This document shows, one piece after another, positions 61,800 to 64,000 of a stretch of 64,000 nt of DNA. The notes under the pieces were generated by a model that was not told the DNA's origin, made no database searches, and saw nothing but the letters and a program-made list of their open reading frames with translations. Within the stretch, counting starts at the first letter, position 1, and each line of letters opens with the position of its first letter. Position numbers and translations under genes: made by a program. Source of the DNA: Anaerolineae bacterium (GTDB lineage Bacteria > Chloroflexota > Anaerolineae > Aggregatilineales > Phototrophicaceae). The DNA is taken from positions 833,349 through 897,348 of the forward strand of contig JAJDZV010000004.1 in NCBI GenBank assembly GCA_022824465.1. The letters are read 5' to 3'.

Positions 61800-63017
61800 A
61801 TGAACCATCGATCAAGCGCCGACGAGCCTCACACTGTCACCGTCTTCATGGAAGTCGGCTCGAGCCTCCGCACCTGGCAGGCTATGGGCATTTTGGAACG
61901 TGAACTGAAGTATTACCGTACGCTGCAAGGGCTGGGCTTGCGGCTGAACTTGATATCCTATGGCGGACGCGGCGAAAACGACTTCCCCGCCCATACTCGC
62001 GGGATACGCGTCCTTTACAATTGGCTGGGCTTGCCGCCCCCCACGTACCAACGGCGCGTCTTTCAATTGCACGCCCGTCATCTCTTGCGGTCGAATATCA
62101 TCCGAACACACGATACTCACGCCATGTTAGCGGCGCTGCGCGCGCACTGGGCTTGGCGGATTCCCCTGGTCCACCGTATGAGCTATTTCTGGTCGGACAG
62201 CATGAAAGCAAACCCGCGCCAGCCACAGTCGCACATTGAGGAAGCGCTCGCCCACGAGCGAGAGATTTTCGCCAATGCCGCCCGCATCATGGTCGCAAGC
62301 CAAGATCAAGCGGATGGCGTCGCCGAACGCGTGCCCGCGGCCGCAAGCAAAACCATCATAAACGCGCATTGCGTCGACTGTGACGCATTCCAACCCAGCG
62401 GGAGCGAAAAGCGCTACGATCTGATATATGTCGGCAGGCTGGCTTGGATCAAAAACCTTGACGCCATCCTCAAAGCCGTTGAAATAACGGGCGCGACCAT
62501 CGCCATCATCGGCGGCGGTACGATGAATACCGTGGGCGAATCCATCGATTACGAATATGAGGCCGAGCTCAAAGCGCGATTTGGAGAGAACAAAAGAATC
62601 CAATGGTTGGGCGTCGTTGCCAATGAGGACTTGCCCATGTACATCAATCAGGCGAAAGCGCTAATCCTTTGTTCGCGCTATGAGGGCTTCGGCCGCAGCA
62701 TGATCGAGGCGCTCGCCTGCGGCCTGCCCGTCATTGGCAGCAAGGTCGGCGGCATCGCAGCCACCCTGCGCCACGAAGAAACCGGCGTCCTCTGCGAACC
62801 CGACGTGGAGAGCATCGCCGCCGCCATCAAGGCGGTACTGTCACAGCCGAGGCTGATTGAGCATATGGGCGCAAACGCGCGGAAATTCGCAGTCGAGACC
62901 TTCTCTTTGGACGCCGTTGCGCGGCGCGAATACGACCTGCTGCGGGATGTCGCTCGTCAGCATCCAGTGGAAGGCGCGCTCAAACGCGTCGCCGACTACG
63001 TCACGCGCAAACGATAA
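61800..63017 (+). CDS. Glycosyltransferase family 4
   Basis: 405 residues from MNHRSSADEPHTVTV. The donor domain has LIYVGRLAWIKNLDAILKAV and SRYEGFGRSMIEALACGLPV with the EX7E motif, then GGIAATLRHEETGVLCEPD. The N-terminal domain is acceptor-specific. The open frame upstream to 61473 belongs to another gene's strand and was rejected. Likely involved in surface glycan assembly. Confidence 0.85.
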   Translation: MNHRSSADEPHTVTVFMEVGSSLRTWQAMGILERELKYYRTLQGLGLRLNLISYGGRGENDFPAHTRGIRVLYNWLGLPPPTYQRRVFQLHARHLLRSNIIRTHDTHAMLAALRAHWAWRIPLVHRMSYFWSDSMKANPRQPQSHIEEALAHEREIFANAARIMVASQDQADGVAERVPAAASKTIINAHCVDCDAFQPSGSEKRYDLIYVGRLAWIKNLDAILKAVEITGATIAIIGGGTMNTVGESIDYEYEAELKARFGENKRIQWLGVVANEDLPMYINQAKALILCSRYEGFGRSMIEALACGLPVIGSKVGGIAATLRHEETGVLCEPDVESIAAAIKAVLSQPRLIEHMGANARKFAVETFSLDAVARREYDLLRDVARQHPVEGALKRVADYVTRKR

Positions 63018-63096
63018 GAGAACTGCCGGCGGTCGTCCCGCCCGAGACGCCGCAACGAGTCAGACACATAAAAGGCAGAAGATAGGACGACATCTC

Positions 63097-63786
63097 ATGT
63101 CAAAACTCGCCGTAGTCACAGGCGCCAATCGCGGAATCGGCAAAGAGGTCTGCCGCCAGCTTGCCGAAAGCGGGCATACCGTCTTGCTGAGCGGCCGCGA
63201 ACTCGAGAAAGCAAAAGCGGCGGCGGCCGATATCGACAATAAGAACATTCACCCGGTCCAGATTGATGTGACAGACGTGGCGAGCATAAAAGGCCTGGCT
63301 GCCGATGTAGCCGAGCGTTACGGCCGGCTTGATGTCCTGGTCAATAACGCCGGCGGACATTATGACTATTGGCAGACAGCCCTGACCGCCGATTTCGCCG
63401 CGATCCGCGAAGCCGCCGCGACCAACCTCTACGGACCCTGGCGCGTAACACAAGCTTTCATCCCGCTGCTGCGAAAGAGCGACCAACCGCGCATCGTCAA
63501 TGTAGGCAGTGGCGCCGCCGCGCTGAACAGTCTGGGCGCCGGTCCGCCCGCTTACATCGTCAGCAAAGCCGGGCTCCACGCCTTGACGCTGATGCTGGCG
63601 GCTGAACTCAAAGACGAGGGCGTCCTGGTGAATGCCGTCTGCCCCGGCTGGGTGGCGACCGACCCCAACAACCCCGGCGGACGTCCCATCCCCGAAGGCG
63701 CGGCCGGCATCGTCTGGGCGGCCACCCTGCCGGATGACGGACCCACCGGCGGCTTCTTCCGCGATGAACAGCCGCTTGCGTGGTGA
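63097..63786 (+). CDS. Short-chain dehydrogenase/reductase
   Basis: 229 residues of classical SDR type. Cofactor motif VVTGANRGIGKEVC (TGxxxGxG), NNAGG, catalytic Ser and Tyr-x3-Lys in VGSGAAALNSLG and AYIVSKAGLHAL, and PGWVATDPNNPG after the active site. The glutamate/arginine pattern after the second strand (LLSGRELEK) suits NADP(H). Resembles plant-type carbonyl reductases. Start at MSKLAVV with AGGA upstream; nearest neighbours are not a clear pathway. Confidence 0.9.
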   Translation: MSKLAVVTGANRGIGKEVCRQLAESGHTVLLSGRELEKAKAAAADIDNKNIHPVQIDVTDVASIKGLAADVAERYGRLDVLVNNAGGHYDYWQTALTADFAAIREAAATNLYGPWRVTQAFIPLLRKSDQPRIVNVGSGAAALNSLGAGPPAYIVSKAGLHALTLMLAAELKDEGVLVNAVCPGWVATDPNNPGGRPIPEGAAGIVWAATLPDDGPTGGFFRDEQPLAW

Positions 63787-63789
63787 GCC

Positions 63790-64000
63790 ATGCGCATACT
63801 GAACTGGAATACACAGGCGGACAAGCTGACGCCCGGTTCGGAAAGATTCAAAAGAGTCAAAGATCATATCGCGGAATTTGACGCGGACATCATCTGCTTG
63901 ACGGAAGCATATGCCGAATTGATGCCTGGGGATGGACAAACGATTACCAGCGAGTTGTCAATTTGGGAACCACATGAGAGTCGAGGCGCGCGAAAAGTTG
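63790..64000 (+). CDS. Endonuclease/exonuclease/phosphatase (EEP) family protein, cut by window edge
   Basis: The first 70 codons are present, starting MRILNWNTQADKL; NWNTQ and DADIICLTEAYAEL correspond to the Asn and Glu metal-binding motifs of the DNase I-like EEP fold. The ATG is three bases beyond the SDR stop codon, so the two genes are tightly linked. Substrate cannot be judged from the fragment. Confidence 0.7.
   Translation, partial: MRILNWNTQADKLTPGSERFKRVKDHIAEFDADIICLTEAYAELMPGDGQTITSELSIWEPHESRGARKV

Overview
The window is a dense, high-GC bacterial chromosome segment. It has short intergenic gaps, many ATGA/GTGA/TGATG gene overlaps, and frequent GTG and TTG starts. The gene families point to Chloroflexota, probably an Anaerolineae-like lineage: a VWA surface protein with a giant Thr-Pro (PTDTP) stalk, an LCP protein with a Thr/Pro/Ala linker, FHA proteins with proline-rich tails, GAF-PAS cyclases, a YcgQ/YcgR-type pair and dispersed CACAGAGG-type intergenic repeats. 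That placement is inference from gene content; no rRNA or tRNA was seen. The first gene runs off the left edge and the last off the right edge.

Layout. 0-4 kb: two tandem secreted vanadium-haloperoxidase-fold proteins with SH3 tails. 4-10.3 kb: a small-molecule catabolic block (PLP dehydratase, FGGY kinase, D-2-hydroxyacid dehydrogenase, 3-hydroxyacyl/gulonate dehydrogenase, nitrilase) followed by gatC. 10.5-12.7 kb: a DinB-fold protein and an LCP cell-envelope protein. 12.8-14.6 kb: an AAA ATPase overlapping a PIN-domain protein, a candidate defence pair. 14.7-23.1 kb: double-FHA protein, sulfatase, serine beta-lactamase-like hydrolase, Ldh-type dehydrogenase, an alpha-helical protein, cyclophilin and DUF2461. 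23.3-32.5 kb: the VWA-PTDTP protein, a small membrane protein, GT4, MATE, a GT39-like membrane transferase and a DnaJ-type zinc mini-protein. 32.5-33.8 kb: a three-gene strip with phage-type character. 34-39.2 kb: a broken AHSA1 gene, recF, a TolB-like protein, the YcgQ/YcgR pair and a 56-residue glycine-rich membrane protein. 39.2-42.8 kb: two overlapping GAF-PAS-cyclase genes whose catalytic residues are complementary. 43-51.2 kb: FAD oxidoreductase, tsaD, a second AAA ATPase with a Toprim-like partner, a membrane protein, a lipoprotein and the soluble transhydrogenase sthA.

51.2-57.6 kb looks like an accessory island. It holds a coupled three-gene operon carrying three in-frame TAG codons, a fused methyltransferase-endonuclease, several small proteins, a toxin-antitoxin pair, dispersed repeats and a solitary HK97-type portal gene. 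The portal gene shares a 17-bp upstream element with the phage-type strip 24 kb away. 57.9-64 kb returns to ordinary genes: FHA, M23 peptidase, DinB-fold, M20 peptidase, GT4, SDR and a partial EEP-family gene.

The most interesting points are the amber-interrupted operon, the C1/C2-like split cyclase pair, the two ATPase-nuclease pairs, and the shared upstream element at the two phage-derived loci. Several promoters have an extended -10 (TGnTAnnnT). A few -10 boxes end only six or seven bases before a start codon, which suggests leaderless transcripts.
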